A DNA stretch of 64,000 nt. Source: Sordaria brevicollis. Taxonomy: Eukaryota > Ascomycota > Sordariomycetes > Sordariales > Sordariaceae. A model generated the notes under the pieces. That model saw only the letters and a program-made list of their open reading frames with translations. It did not search any database and was not told the DNA's origin. The position numbers and the translations under genes are program-made. The stretch covers positions 1,860,001-1,924,000 of the forward strand of contig JAUTDP010000002.1 of assembly GCA_033439795.1 (NCBI GenBank). The letters are read 5' to 3'. Shown in pieces: positions 49,901 to 61,330 of this stretch (the stretch's first letter is position 1; every line of letters begins with the position of its first letter).

Positions 49901-50260
49901 CCTAATTACGACCGCGATTAGTGCGATTAGTACTATAATTACCGCAATTAGCGTAATTAATACTACGATTACCGCGATTAGTATAACTACTTTTAAATAT
50001 TAATAGAAGAGGGGTATAATATTTAAGAGGAGGCGTATTTTAATTACGAGCGCGATTATTACAATTATTACTAATATTATAATTACCTTTAAGAATTAAA
50101 GGAGGAGGGGTATAATAACTAAATTCGGAAAATTATTAATTTTATCCGAATAATGAAGGTTAATATTAATTACTAAGGGTATTAGTAATTTATTATTATT
50201 ATTAAAATGGGGATATCTTCTTATTTAGTAATTAAATATTAAACTTTAATAATAAATTAT
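46974..50260 (-). pseudogene. E2 prion-like partner gene (unrecognised family), RIP-inactivated
   Basis: All landmarks checked lie in one minus frame for 3.3 kb (stop at 46,974-46,976). From N to C: an Asn/Arg/Gly-rich region with N-R-G-R-N-Q (49,800-50,105), a coiled coil with E-L-K-Q-I-I-R-E-I-Q-Q-K-L-K-E-V-E (about 49,560-49,690), a linker with I-K-P-D repeats (49,195-49,265) and an acidic stretch, and a conserved domain containing D-D-P-A-I-I-N-K-I-N-K-E-V and K-Y-K-G-I-K-R-D-Q-F (47,800-48,620). Then come a Tyr/Gln/Gly/Asn-rich tract (47,456-47,720), R-G-F-Q-Q-Q repeats, an Arg/Ser/Gly tail with G-R-G-S-P, and the C-terminal motif N-I-I-P-P-I-P-K-R. The last two codon blocks before the stop (I-K-S-L-Y-L) match E1 (I-K-S-L-R-L). 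The function is unknown. A DNA- or RNA-binding, condensate-forming partner of the transposase is a hypothesis. The start codon is uncertain. Confidence 0.7.
47377..47460 (-). repeat. 18-bp tandem repeat encoding Arg-Gly/Ser-Phe-Gln-Gln-Gln
   Basis: About five units (ttattattggaaaccacg on the plus strand). In the gene frame they give R-G-F-Q-Q-Q or R-S-F-Q-Q-Q. Two units read Cys for Arg (CGT to TGT). Some CAA codons remain, which confirms Gln. The array sits where E1 has its Tyr-Gly-Gln-Gln repeats. Confidence 0.75.
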
Positions 50261-51079
50261 CGCCCAAATTTTATTAATATTAATATTATTAATTATAATT
50301 GCCCTATAATATTATTTTAGGGGTAGTAATTTTAAGCGCAAAAAGCTTAAAGGTAGTGGTTTTAATTATAAAAAGCTTAGGCGTAATAATCTTAAACGCA
50401 ACTTTAATTTTAAATATAAAGGGTTTAAAACGGGACGCCGCCTAAAAATCCTTAGTAAGGGGATTAGTCGAAATCGTACTATTAGATTCTAAATATATAA
50501 TCTTCTTAAAGTTTTTTTTAATTACAATACGTAAACTTAAAGTAAGTTCGGCTAATAACAAAAATAATTATTCTTAGAATATTAATTAATATATATTTAA
50601 AATAATTAAAAAAAAGAACGTAATATATTTAATTTTATATAAATTGAATATTAAAACGCTATTATATATACGCCGGCTTTTATACTTATATATTATCGGT
50701 AAATTAGTCGTTATTACGAAGGGTAAGTTCCTCGAAGTTAATAGTCCTTTTTACTTTAAAATTAGGCGTATTAGTAAATTTACGCTTCTAATTTATAGAG
50801 CCCTTTATTTTAATAACGGTAATTCGTAAAGTGGAAATTTAATTATTTTAGTAGTCGAATATTAATAATAGAAGTCTAACGTTTAGGTAACGAATTAATA
50901 AATTTAATAAAGGAGGAGAATTAATAAAGGAGGAGAGTTAATAAAGGAGGAGAATTTCGAAATTTTTTTATAGGAGGAAATTTGGCAGGGCTTAAATAAA
51001 TAAATAAATATATTTATTCCTATTTATTCGATTTAATACTACCGTATATTTCGAAAAATAGGATGAACGGCGGGTAACT

Positions 51080-51400
51080 AATATTTATTAATAGTAATAG
51101 GTAGGTGAATATTAAATGGGTCGTTATTCGTTTATTTAACGCCTTCTAAATTCTTCTAAATATATAAATAGTATCGAAAAATTTAAACGGTAATTAATTA
51201 TTATAATGAATAACGATTAAAGTCGTTAACCGCGTCCGTTATTAATATTTATCGATAATAACAGGTAAGTTAATATTAAATAGGTCGTTATTCGTTTATT
51301 TAATACCTTCTAAATTTTTCCAAAGGATGTAAATAATATTAAAAAATTCAAACGATAATTAATTTATAGTAAATAGTAATTAAAGTCGTTAATTATATCC
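51080..51400 (+). repeat. 164-bp direct tandem duplication
   Basis: The word ggtcgttattcgtttattt occurs at about 51,119 and 51,283. The flanking words (gtaagttaatattaaa, ttaaagtcgttaa) repeat with the same 164-bp spacing. The two units differ mainly by transitions. Confidence 0.75.
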
Positions 51401-51784
51401 TTTTACGATAATAATTATAAAATTTTATAGCGGGGTATTATTTATTCGCGGGGTAAATAAATTATATCCTTTTTAATATTTTCTTTATTTAATTAATAAT
51501 CGTAAAAACGGGATAAAATAATAGAAATTTATTATATTTAATAATTAGTAAATATAATAATAATTCGTAGTAATATTAAAATTATTTACGATAATGTACC
51601 TATTAATAAAGAAATTAAATAAATTTAGAAGGATGCGGCTCGTTCCCGTCTAATAGACCTTTACCCGTTTAATAAATTTTAATAGGGGTTTATAAATTTA
51701 ACTCTTAAAGCTAAGGGACGGGGTAAGTTTAGTATTTAGGGCGCCAACTTTATTACTTCAATTCTCCTCCTTCTTATATATTAT

Positions 51785-51955
51785 AATTAATCGTATTAAT
51801 CTTTGCGATTAACCTTTATAATTAATCGCACTCTACGATTAATCGCACTCTACGATCAATCGCACTCTACGATTAATTACGCTCTACGCGATTAGATTAA
51901 TCTTTACGATTAATCTTTGTAATTAATCTTTATAATTAATCTTCTACCTCGTAAA
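51785..51955 (+). repeat. 18-bp tandem repeat upstream of the E2 transposase
   Basis: Units of cgattaatcgcactctac, then of the related tttacgattaatc, are repeated about nine times in all. It stands in the position of the 17-bp array of E1 but with unrelated sequence. Both elements thus have a minisatellite before the transposase gene. Confidence 0.8.
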
Positions 51956-52259
51956 TCTTCTATATATAATTTTAAAGTTATCCTTTTTTTTTATTTATAA
52001 TTAACCTTCCATTATACTTCGCCGACGGACCTAAGCGGTTAGAAATAATAATAACGATAACCCGTTATAAATAAACCGTATTATTAATAGACTACCCCTA
52101 TTAAAAATTAACAAGCATATACCACTCCCTAGAATTTATCCGTATTAATTAAACTAATTACGTCGGTTAAAATCAAAATTAAAATTACCCGGTTTTACCC
52201 CTCTTTTCGATACCGATAACGATATAATTATATCTAATATTAACGTAATATTTAATAAT

Positions 52260-55200
52260 AACAATAATAATAATTAGGAAAATATTTAAAAAGGTAATAA
52301 TAATAATAAGGATAGTAAATTTTTCTCCTTTCGAATATTTTTATACGCTTACCGTTTATACCAACGGTTAATATATAAAAATTAGGTATTATCGACCTAA
52401 ATATTATATACGAAAGCTTCGATTTTATAAATATTCGCTAAAAATTCGAAAATCTAATATACGACGTTACTAGTAATATACTCCCCGTTAATTATAATAA
52501 AGAATAGTTACGCCTTAATATCGAATATAACGAGCGCAACGAAAACGATAAATTAAAGATATACGCATTCGAGGAAGATTTCGTAAATAATTAAGTTGCC
52601 GAATAAGTAGATTAAAAAGAAATAAGTATAAATATTTTAATCGGTATTATATTATACGGTCTTATTTCCAATACGTTAGAATTTATTTATACTCCTTATA
52701 ATAAATATAAATATATATTAGATTTTTATTTAACCGTTATATTATATATTATTATTAATAAACGTTCGTAACGATAATATAAAATATAGCGTAAGATTCT
52801 AGGGATATTATATAATTAAGATAGACGACTAATTTATATTATTTAAAATCTACCTATATAATTAGAAATATTAAAAAATCGTATATAGAGACGGCTACCT
52901 TTAATTAATATACGATTAGTATTAATTTAATTACTATTTTCCAAAATAATAATAGAAGCGGCTATACGCAAGAGAAAGCAATTTCCGGTACCTATTAATA
53001 AGAATAAAAACGACCCGTCTAAAGTACTAGGATAATTATACTTTATAAACCTATATTCCTTCTATTAATTTTTCTTCAATTCCGATATTATTATATATAT
53101 ATACAAAGGTATAGCGTATTTCGTCGATAATCTAATAGAATTATATTATTTACTATATTGGTTATCGTTTATTCGAACGACCTCTAGCGAATATACTTAT
53201 TTTATTAATAACTCTAAAAATAGTAGTAAAGCTATCTTTCCGTTAGATTTTATCTATTATTATTACGGCGACGAAATTATAGCTTCGAACCCAATATACT
53301 ATTATTAATTACCCGAAGATTACTTTAATTAGTATATATATATTGGCCGTATTCGATATATCGGTAAAAACTTTATATCGAATATTTATAAATAAATCGG
53401 CGAAATTACTTTAATTATTAACGAATATATATATATTAACAATATTAATAAAAATATATTTAATATTAATATATAATATTAAATCGGTCGCGGTATATTA
53501 TTTAGATAATATAAATTAGTTTTACGATTAGACCGGGAAATATAAATTCCGTAGATTGTAACCGACTAATTCGCGCTTATTATTTAGGATTATTTCGACG
53601 GTAATAATTTAAATAACCCTAGTCCGCTAATACTACCCAAAGGCAAAAATAGGAAGGAAAAAAGGTCGTTTAAAAAGTATACGATTGAGCTAGATATCGA
53701 TTAAAAGTTTAATTATTTTTTCGTTCGCCGTATTATTAATATAGTACCCGATAATTATTTAAACGGATATTAGGTAGACGAATTATCCCCAATATTTAGA
53801 ATTTATCTTTTTATATTTACGTATCCAATCCGAATATCCTTCGAATTTAAGGAATTTAATTATAATTTATTCGAATAATATTAGGATTAGGTCTATAGCG
53901 GTATTAAAGTATTTAATTATCCTATCCTTATTTTTATTAACGGATTTAATATATATTATAATATATATAAATTTGTAATAGGGGTATACTAATTATTAAT
54001 TAACCTACCTTTTAAAATTCGATCCCGAAACGCTAATATCTTCCCTATTACCTTAGGTCTATATACTTTAAATTTTAATAATATTATTAAAGTAATAGGA
54101 TATATAATATTATTGGAAAAGGGTATAATTATATAGGTTAATAGAAAGTTAATACTAATATCGGTTTTTATTCTATATTATATTAACGATATACTTTAAT
54201 AGAATTAGAATTTTAAAGTAATTAATATAAACGGGTAGAAATTTTATCGATTTTATTTCATTAGCCCAAAATATATCGTTAATCGATAAAATATATTTAA
54301 AGACTTCGTTTATAATCTAAAAATCAAACGGTATTACTATTAATATATATAAATATAAGAAGAAATCGATATTAATTTAACGACCAACGCTAACTAAATA
54401 ATATATAAAATATAATAGGGAATTAATTTAACCTAGCCAACTTTATTCGATTTAATTCTAGTATTAAATATTATTCTAACAAAACCTCTAAACCTAGTAC
54501 ATTTTAAATATAAAGGTATTATCGCCGAAACCTATAAAATAATCCTCGAAATCTTCTTTACATTTAGGGCTAAAATTAAATATAATCATAATATTCGATA
54601 TTAACCGTTTCCTCCCGGTTAAACTATTCTACCCTCCCCTATTTTATATTTTAATAATTATACTTTAACCGATTATATAAAATAATCTATTTTTATACCC
54701 CCCTTCTTTACGGCATAGTTTCGTAAAGATTATATCGAAAAGTATACTTAGGAAGTATAAAAGTCTATTATTTAACCAAACCGTTATAAGGATAATAAAA
54801 ATCAAAATATAATATACGAGTAAAACCTTATCCTTATTATTAATGTTATTAAAGTATTAATTGCCATAGCCTAAAATAATATTATAATTATAAATATTAA
54901 AAATATACAGGAGGTATATAATAAGCTCGAATATTATATATTATAAAGGAAGTAATAGTATATAAAATTATATAACGCCGTAATAAAAATTACTATTAAT
55001 AACCCCCAATTAAGGAATAATTTATATATAGCTCGTATTCGATTAGAATTACTACCTTCTAAGCGGTCTTCTATATTAAATATAAATATTAGCGCTATAA
55101 ATAATTAAAATAAAGCCGAATAAAATATTAATAATATTATAGTCGAAGATAAAGAAGCCGGTATAATTATAAATATAATTACAAAAGCAATTACAATTCC

Positions 55201-55980
55201 GAAGCGGGCTAAGAAATTCGTAATAAAAGTACTACAACCTAATATATATATAGCCGTATATTATATTAAACTTTACCAGGAGTATAAACTACTAGGGTTA
55301 TTAAATATACTCCTAGAAGAAAAATATTATAAATAAATTTATTACCTTTGAATAAATATATTAAAATACTATAAACACTAATCTTAACGCCCGCCAAGCA
55401 CAGGTATAATATATAATACGGGCCACCCATAAAATTAACGTATAAAACCCGACGCCGGGAATATAAATTATAATTCAATTATATAAATACTAATAATTAT
55501 GATAATTATATAAAAGAGGCAAAAAGATAATAAAGACGATTAATAGTAGGGATATCGAACGATAGATCCTCGAATAAGAGCGCTTTAATTATACTATTCG
55601 ATTCGTACTATTAAATTCATTTTTAATTACCGACCCGGAATTAACCTAGTAAATCCGTTAAATTATTTAGTAAATTCCTAATCTACGAGAGGCTATAATC
55701 TACGAAGATAAACGATAATTTAATGCGAAAAAACAGAAGTAAATCGAGGAATTAGAATTTAATATCCTAAATTCGGCGACGAATATATATATTAGCCCTA
55801 ATATTATTAATAGGATTAAAAAAGGTGTAAAGCGGGTATATTATCTTATTACTAAGCCTTCTAACTATTTAACGTTATCCGCTACTTCGATAATTAATCC
55901 CTTCCGCCGTATTTTATTTCGAACGTACGAATTAAATTATAATATTCGAATATTGCGATTTACTGCGGGTAATTTATAAT
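52260..55980 (+). pseudogene. E2 transposase-like gene (tentatively Tnp2/CACTA-like), RIP-inactivated
   Basis: This is collinear with the E1 gene. In-frame landmarks are N-I-E-Y-N-E-R at about 52,517, G-N-N-L-N-N-P near 53,603, F-I-N-G-F-N-I-Y-Y-N-I at about 53,933 and H-F-K-Y-K-G near 54,512. Then come P-F-P-P-G at about 54,610, a C-terminal L-Q-P-N-I-Y-I-A-V-Y-Y near 55,235, and a further block with E-E-L-E-F-N-I near 55,750. The frame is closed by many TAA/TAG. Pairwise the E1 and E2 proteins agree in blocks rather than continuously, so the families separated long before RIP. If the Tnp2-like call is right, the conserved acidic residues of the DDE core should sit in these blocks; I cannot assign them with certainty. 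Confidence 0.55.
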
Positions 55981-56369
55981 ATAATAAGAAAATATCGTTT
56001 ACCAATAGGTATATATTTTCTATACTTATATTTTCCTTATACTTATATCCTCCCTATGCTTATATCCTCCCTATATTTATATCCTCCCTATATTTATATC
56101 TTCCCTATAATAGTTAACAGTTCCTATTAATGCCGCATATCCCGCAAGGAGTCTAAATACCTTATTAATATAATACAATAATATTATCTATATAACGGAT
56201 AATAATACACCTATATAATTTATATAATAAGCTATAAAATAATATATATTATTATTATATTTACGCCTATAAATACGTTTAAATACGATTATATATTCTT
56301 AATTTGCAAAACCGGATAGATAATTAATAAAAGCCTATATCTAACCTATATATAATACCCTTCGATATT

Positions 56370-56760
56370 ATACCTTCGGAATCGGTAATTATATTCGGTT
56401 TAGCCACTCCGGCATACCCGGCCCTACGTCCGGCCCTACGCCCGGCGACGACGATAATAAAAATAGCTTTAATATTAGCCGTATCGATTACATTTTTGTA
56501 TATAAATAAAAGAAATATAATAAACGTCGGATTTTTCTTATATTAATTAAAATTAAGCCAATAGACCGTACGGATATTACACTAAAGTTATTAATTATCG
56601 AAGAAACTAGTAAAACTCTAATTATTAATTTACTAATTATACTAATAGATAAAATCTATATTATCGATATATCGAAATTTAATAACCGTAATAATTAATA
56701 CCAACGGAAATTAGTCTAGGTTAATTGGGACATTATTTAAATATAAATAATATATCGATA
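56370..56760 (+). pseudogene. E2 small 3' frame, homologue of 43,884-44,345
   Basis: This reads F-G-I-G-N-Y-I, a Gly/Pro/Thr-rich spacer (P-T-S-G-P-T-P-G-D-D-D), S-R-I-D-Y-I-F, Y-N-K-R-R-I-F-L-I-L, I-Y-I-I-D-I-S and V-N-W-D-I-I. The order and spacing match E1. The Gly/Pro spacer is longer here. It is either a small independent protein of the element or the spliced C-terminal part of the transposase. Confidence 0.55.
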
Positions 56761-57228
56761 TTTATTATTCTTTTTGTAAAACTAATTTACTAATAGAAAT
56801 ATAAGTTATAATAGCTTATTCGTCAATTTATCTTCCTATTTATAATATATTATATTTATTATCCTCCCTTCCCTTATTTATATACTAATTTATTAACGAC
56901 GTATAATATTTAATAGTAATAATTTCCAATAAAGCGTATTTATCCAAATATTTATAATAATAATTATTTAACCGCAATACCAATAATATATATTAATTAT
57001 TAATTAATTATACTTTTCGAAATTTCTCTATATTAATAATGTAAATAATTTATTATATCCAATTATACACTAAACGTTTACCCCTAAATTAATTATATTC
57101 CCAAATACCGTATCGCATTTAATAGTATTTAATAATATTCAATAATAATTAATAATAATTAATATTAATTCCCCTCTTTAATAAATTTATCCTATTATTC
57201 TTTTTAACTATATTATAACCGTCGTTCG

Positions 57229-57480
57229 GTATAAGTGCCGGTACTAGGCCGAACGCCGGGGTATAAGCGCCGGGGTATAAGTACTGGGCGGTATAAATGC
57301 TAGGCGGTATAGGTACTAGGCGGTGTAGGTACTGGGCGGTATAAGTGCTGGGCCGGCAGCTGGGCCGGTAATAGGGTGGACCGTGCGCGGGGTAGGCGGT
57401 AAGCGAGCGGGCGGTAGGGTAGGCGGTAGGGTGGGCGGTAATACGGTAGACCGTGCGCGGGCGGCGGCCGGCCGGCAATA
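57229..57480 (+). repeat. GC-rich minisatellite near the right end of E2
   Basis: Units of about 17-18 bp (gtactgggcggtataa and variants) are followed by ggtagggtaggcg repeats. Long frames on the minus strand with Pro/Arg/Tyr-rich translation arise only from this repeat. It is placed like the 14-bp array of E1. Confidence 0.8.
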
Positions 57481-57599
57481 AATAGACCCGTAAATAAATA
57501 CACATCGTTCGCGAGTTCCTTTTCGAACTACAACTACAGATTTTTTCATGCGCATATAGGCTCTTATAGGCTCCTGGAGCGCAAACTAGCTAGACCAAT

Positions 57600-57770
57600 A
57601 AGAGCCCCCCAAATTTAAGAAAAAATAATTTACCGTAGTATAATAATTTATAGTCCAGAATTTCGGACGGTCCATAGATAGCAACTTGCAAATTACGGTA
57701 AATTGTGCAATTTACAATCCAGGGACAGTTAATGGTATATAAAGTGCAGGGGGGTATACCTGGGTAAGTA
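57600..57770 (+). repeat. E2 right subterminal region
   Basis: This contains aatttaccgtag at 57,627-57,638 and the inverse aattacggtaaatt at about 57,691-57,704. The end is gcaggggggtatacctgggtaagta. CA and TG are retained. It corresponds to the palindromic region of E1 (45,139-45,245), but the palindrome centre is different. Confidence 0.65.
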
Positions 57771-59350
57771 TTATTATTAACGAATAAACGGTTTTATTCG
57801 TCGAATTAACGAATATATTAGCGTATAATATTAATTATAAATTAATATTAAGTAAATTAATTATTATTAATAAGAATAAAATTAATAGGACGAATAATTA
57901 GCGAATTAATTTCTATTAAGGAATTATTATAAGAAAGTATATAAATACCGTTATTATTCGGGGGAATTCTACTACTATTATTATAAAGTAAATTACCGTT
58001 ATTATTATAGGGCAAATTATTATTATTATTATAAAGGATATTACCCGAAGGAATATAACCGCTAATTAAATTATTTTTATTAGAAAGGAGGAATTCGTAA
58101 TAACCTTTTTAAAAATAATTATTAACCGATTACTTTCTATAACGAATAAATTATTTAAGGGTACTAGTAAAGTTGTTATTAGTAAAGCGAAGGCGAATCG
58201 CGCCGGTAAATTCCTTAATAATAATATAAAAACGGATAAAATAGTCGCGGAATTCGCTATTAATTAAATCTTTAATAACGACTTTATCCTAAAAAATATT
58301 ATAAAGATCGTAGAAATTACGAAACGTATTAATTATATAATACAAAACCGTTAAAGTATATTAAATAATTTAATTAAATTTAATTAAGAACGAATTAAAA
58401 GTAAAAAACGTTAACGATATAAAAGATAATAATTTATTCAAATAATTAAGGATATAGTAAATCGATTTAATAATAATTTTTATATAAATATTATAATTTA
58501 AGATAATTAGGAAGGCGAAAAAGGCTTTAATTAATTAAAGGGTATAAGCGAAATATAAAAGAATACGGATATAATTTCGGAGAAATTAATATAAGGATAA
58601 AAACGTAATGGAGGGAAGATTTACCCTTTCCTTAATATATAAAAGAATTTATTATTAATAAAGAATTTAGTAATATATTTAAAATTAATTTTAATATTAG
58701 TATTAATTATATTAAATATAAAAATTGGCGAAAGAGGGTAAGGAGGAAACGAATTTTCGCTTTTATTTTTATTAAAGGTTTTTATTATTTTATAAAGCGC
58801 TTTAGCGCGTTTTTAATAGGGAATAATTATTTCGAATCGATTATTATTATTATTAAAAGAAAGAAAAATTTAAAAAGGTTTAAAAGATAAAGGGTTTTTA
58901 TATTTAAGGGAGGGAAGTTTTTACGTTAATATAAACCGTAGTAAAAATATAATTATAATAAAGGGAGGAAGAGGATAAAAGGAATAAAAGAAAATTTAAC
59001 GGTTAAAAAATTTAATAGCGGTTAAAAGGGTAAACGGACGGGGGAATAAAAGGCGGAAGGCGGTAATAAATAGAAAACGGGACGGCGGATTAAAAAAGTA
59101 GAATAATTTAATATTTTAGTATAACGGTAAATAGAAGGGATAAAACGGATATTAATCGCGTTAGCGGTAAATATGTACCGCAATCGTAGAATGCCGAAGA
59201 AACGGCGCGGATAGGTCCGCGCCGGGAAATATAGCCGGGGTTTTTATCCGGGGCGTTTAACGCTTACGGTTTTATCTTACGGGGAATTGGAAATAGACCC
59301 TATATTATATTAGCGCTATAGATTTAATTAGGGAATAAGAATCTTACTTT
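57771..59350 (+). mobile_element. LINE 3' piece (right part of L5 or a separate truncated copy)
   Basis: This aligns with L4 from about 31,930 to the 3' terminus (gggaataagaatcttactt at 59,331-59,349). It contains the conserved 3' frame (K-A-K-A-N-R-A-G and A-D-K-I-V-A-E-F-A-I-N near 58,180-58,265). It starts right at the end of E2. Whether it belongs to the 5' piece at 45,837 or is a separate 5'-truncated copy cannot be decided from sequence alone. Confidence 0.75.
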
Positions 59351-61330
59351 TCTTATTTATATAAATAACCGCCTTCCTTTTTTTTAAATAATTTACCCTA
59401 ATATATTTATTACCCTATAAATAATAAATATTTTCGTTTAAATTTCTACCCAATTTTTAAATCGCTATAATATCGTAAATCTCCTTTTATTCGAATAATA
59501 ATTTCCCTCTTTCGTATAATTTCCCTATATTTTAATAGAATATTTTTAATCGGACTATTAATTATTTTATAAAAGAATATTTTTTAACCCTACGGGTAGA
59601 ATAAGAATAGGAGTCTTTTCCTTTTAAATAACCGGTTTAATAGCGGCGATTAAACCGGCGCCGCTCCGAATACCTAAATTCTAAGAATTTATAAATATAT
59701 TTATTAAACCCTTAACCGTTAATTTCGATCTAATAGAGGGCCTACTAATCCGTTTACGGGTATAACTTTTATTTTTACTTTTAAATTCCCTTTTACGAAT
59801 AATAATAATACGGGCGGTAAGGGGGGTATTAAGGAAATTAATATCCTTATTATCCTTTACTACCGCTAATTTTAATATAATATTTCTTTTAAAATCCTTC
59901 CAGTATATAAATAAATATAACCTCTTAATATATTTTATAATAACCTTCGTAATAATTTTTTTAAAAATAGGGTATACTTTCTTTTTAAAGGTATAATACC
60001 TATACTTTTTATATAAAACGTAGAAAATTAGCGATTTATTTTCATTAAATAGGTAATTCGCTTTTTTAAAGCGGTCTTTATTATATTTATCTTTATTATA
60101 ATATTTATAAACGTTAATATTATAATAGAATTTCCTTAAATATTCTACGCTTTAATAAATAAAATATTATTAAATATTAACCGAGGAGGTAAATAATTCG
60201 TAAATATATACGCCGCCCTCCTAAAAGAAGAATCCTTTATAAAGAACTTCGATTACTTTTATAATTATAACCTCTATTATAAGGAATCCCTTATTTTCGC
60301 TAATTCTCTTCTTTTATAGGCGTACTCTAATAATAAAAATAATTGGGTTCGTTTATTATATTTTATAAATAATATTTTCTATTTTTATATATTCGGTAAT
60401 ATTCGTTTAAAGGAACCCTTTAATAATTAATACAATAATATTTAAAAATACAAACGCTTTTTCGTTAAAAACCTTTTTAACCTAAATTTAATATTATTAA
60501 TACTATTTATATATAACGTTATTAAATATAATTCTATAATTTTTAATTGTAAGTAATTTCGTAGCGGCTTATATAATATTAAGGGTATTAATCTTTAAAT
60601 TGTAAAATATCTTTTTAATTTAAATTTTAATTTCTTTATTCGTTTACTTCGAATATTAAATATCGATTATAATATTTCGAATAAAGAAGGTATAATCGTA
60701 ATTAACGGAGAATATCTTTAAGGGGGGAGTAATAATTATAATATATTAAAAGATAAATTTAATTTTAAAAAGAACGTCTTTTATAATTCCGGTCTATATT
60801 TTTAGCGCCTTTTTAGCGTTTTTTTATAATTCCTATAGGATCGTTTTCTTTAAGTCGTCGAAATCCTTTTTAATAATAATTTAATTATTATTAATTTTAT
60901 TAATTTTATTAATTTTAGGGTACGTTATTTTACTTTTCTTCGTAAAGATTTTCATATATTCGTTAAATAATTTACGAACTTAATTACGGTTTTCGAACAA
61001 AATAACGTTGTAGTCCGAAGATTTATTTACTTTAGCGATAAATTTCTTTATAATTTTATCGTCCTCCTACGTTTTTTCCGAAATCTTCGCAGTGCGCGCT
61101 ATATTAGGGTTATTATATATTAAGAGTCCTACGAGCGGGTTATAAACGCTATTTTCAAATTTATAATTGCCGCTATTAATCGCTATCGGTAATAACGATA
61201 TATCGTCGTCGCTATAATCGTCGCGGGATATCGTAAAGGACGTAAAAGACCCTCTTAAGTCGATTCCCGTTATCGGTTTTCGTTTTGGAGCGTTCCTCGA
61301 CTAGAAATCGGCGTTTCCGGTTCCAAAGCA
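59351..61330 (-). mobile_element. L6: inverted 5' third of a LINE
   Basis: This is the reverse complement of the first 1.98 kb of the LINE (equivalent to about 28,520 back to 26,545 in L4). It includes ORF1, whose 5' portion near 61,080-61,250 is relatively well preserved. The 5' terminus of the element lies at 61,330. Directly after it the same LINE continues in plus orientation (L7), with an overlap of about 75 bp. This is the arrangement expected from twin priming during target-primed reverse transcription. Confidence 0.75.
59610..61230 (-). pseudogene. L6 ORF1 (gag-like), RIP-inactivated
   Basis: The limits are projected from L4 ORF1. The beginning is seen on the minus strand near 61,190-61,235 as S-R-D-D-Y-S-D-D-D-I-S. 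The rest is interrupted by RIP-type stops. Confidence 0.55.

Larger units (their letters stand above)
50261..52240. promoter_or_regulatory. Divergent intergenic region of E2
   Basis: This lies between the two divergent genes and is expected to hold both promoters. It contains three local repeats: taaaggaggagaattaa (about 50,900-50,955, three units), a 164-bp tandem duplication (about 51,080-51,400) and an 18-bp array (51,785-51,955). No TATA box or other core element can be assigned with confidence. Confidence 0.5.
45941..57770 (+). mobile_element. E2: complete 11.8-kb E-family DNA transposon
   Basis: This is collinear with E1 along its length: left subterminal block, tandem repeats, minus-strand prion-like gene, divergent intergenic region, plus-strand transposase-like gene, small 3' frame, GC-rich minisatellite, subterminal motifs. 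Its length is 11,830 bp, against 11,836 for E1. The left end (tagctagcggtatat) matches E0. The right end (ggggggtatacctgggtaagta) resembles that of E1. E1 and E2 are diverged at the protein level, so they represent different subfamilies. Terminal inverted repeats, if present, are short and imperfect (a shared ggtata core near both tips). Confidence 0.7.

Noticed and set aside
55266..55478. Minus-strand open frame at the end of the E2 transposase
   Set aside because: It is antisense to the conserved C-terminal block of the transposase and is not conserved in E1.
57149..57555. Several overlapping minus-strand frames rich in Pro, Arg and Tyr
   Set aside because: Three frames are open over the same GC-rich minisatellite, which is typical of repeats with a period not selected for coding.
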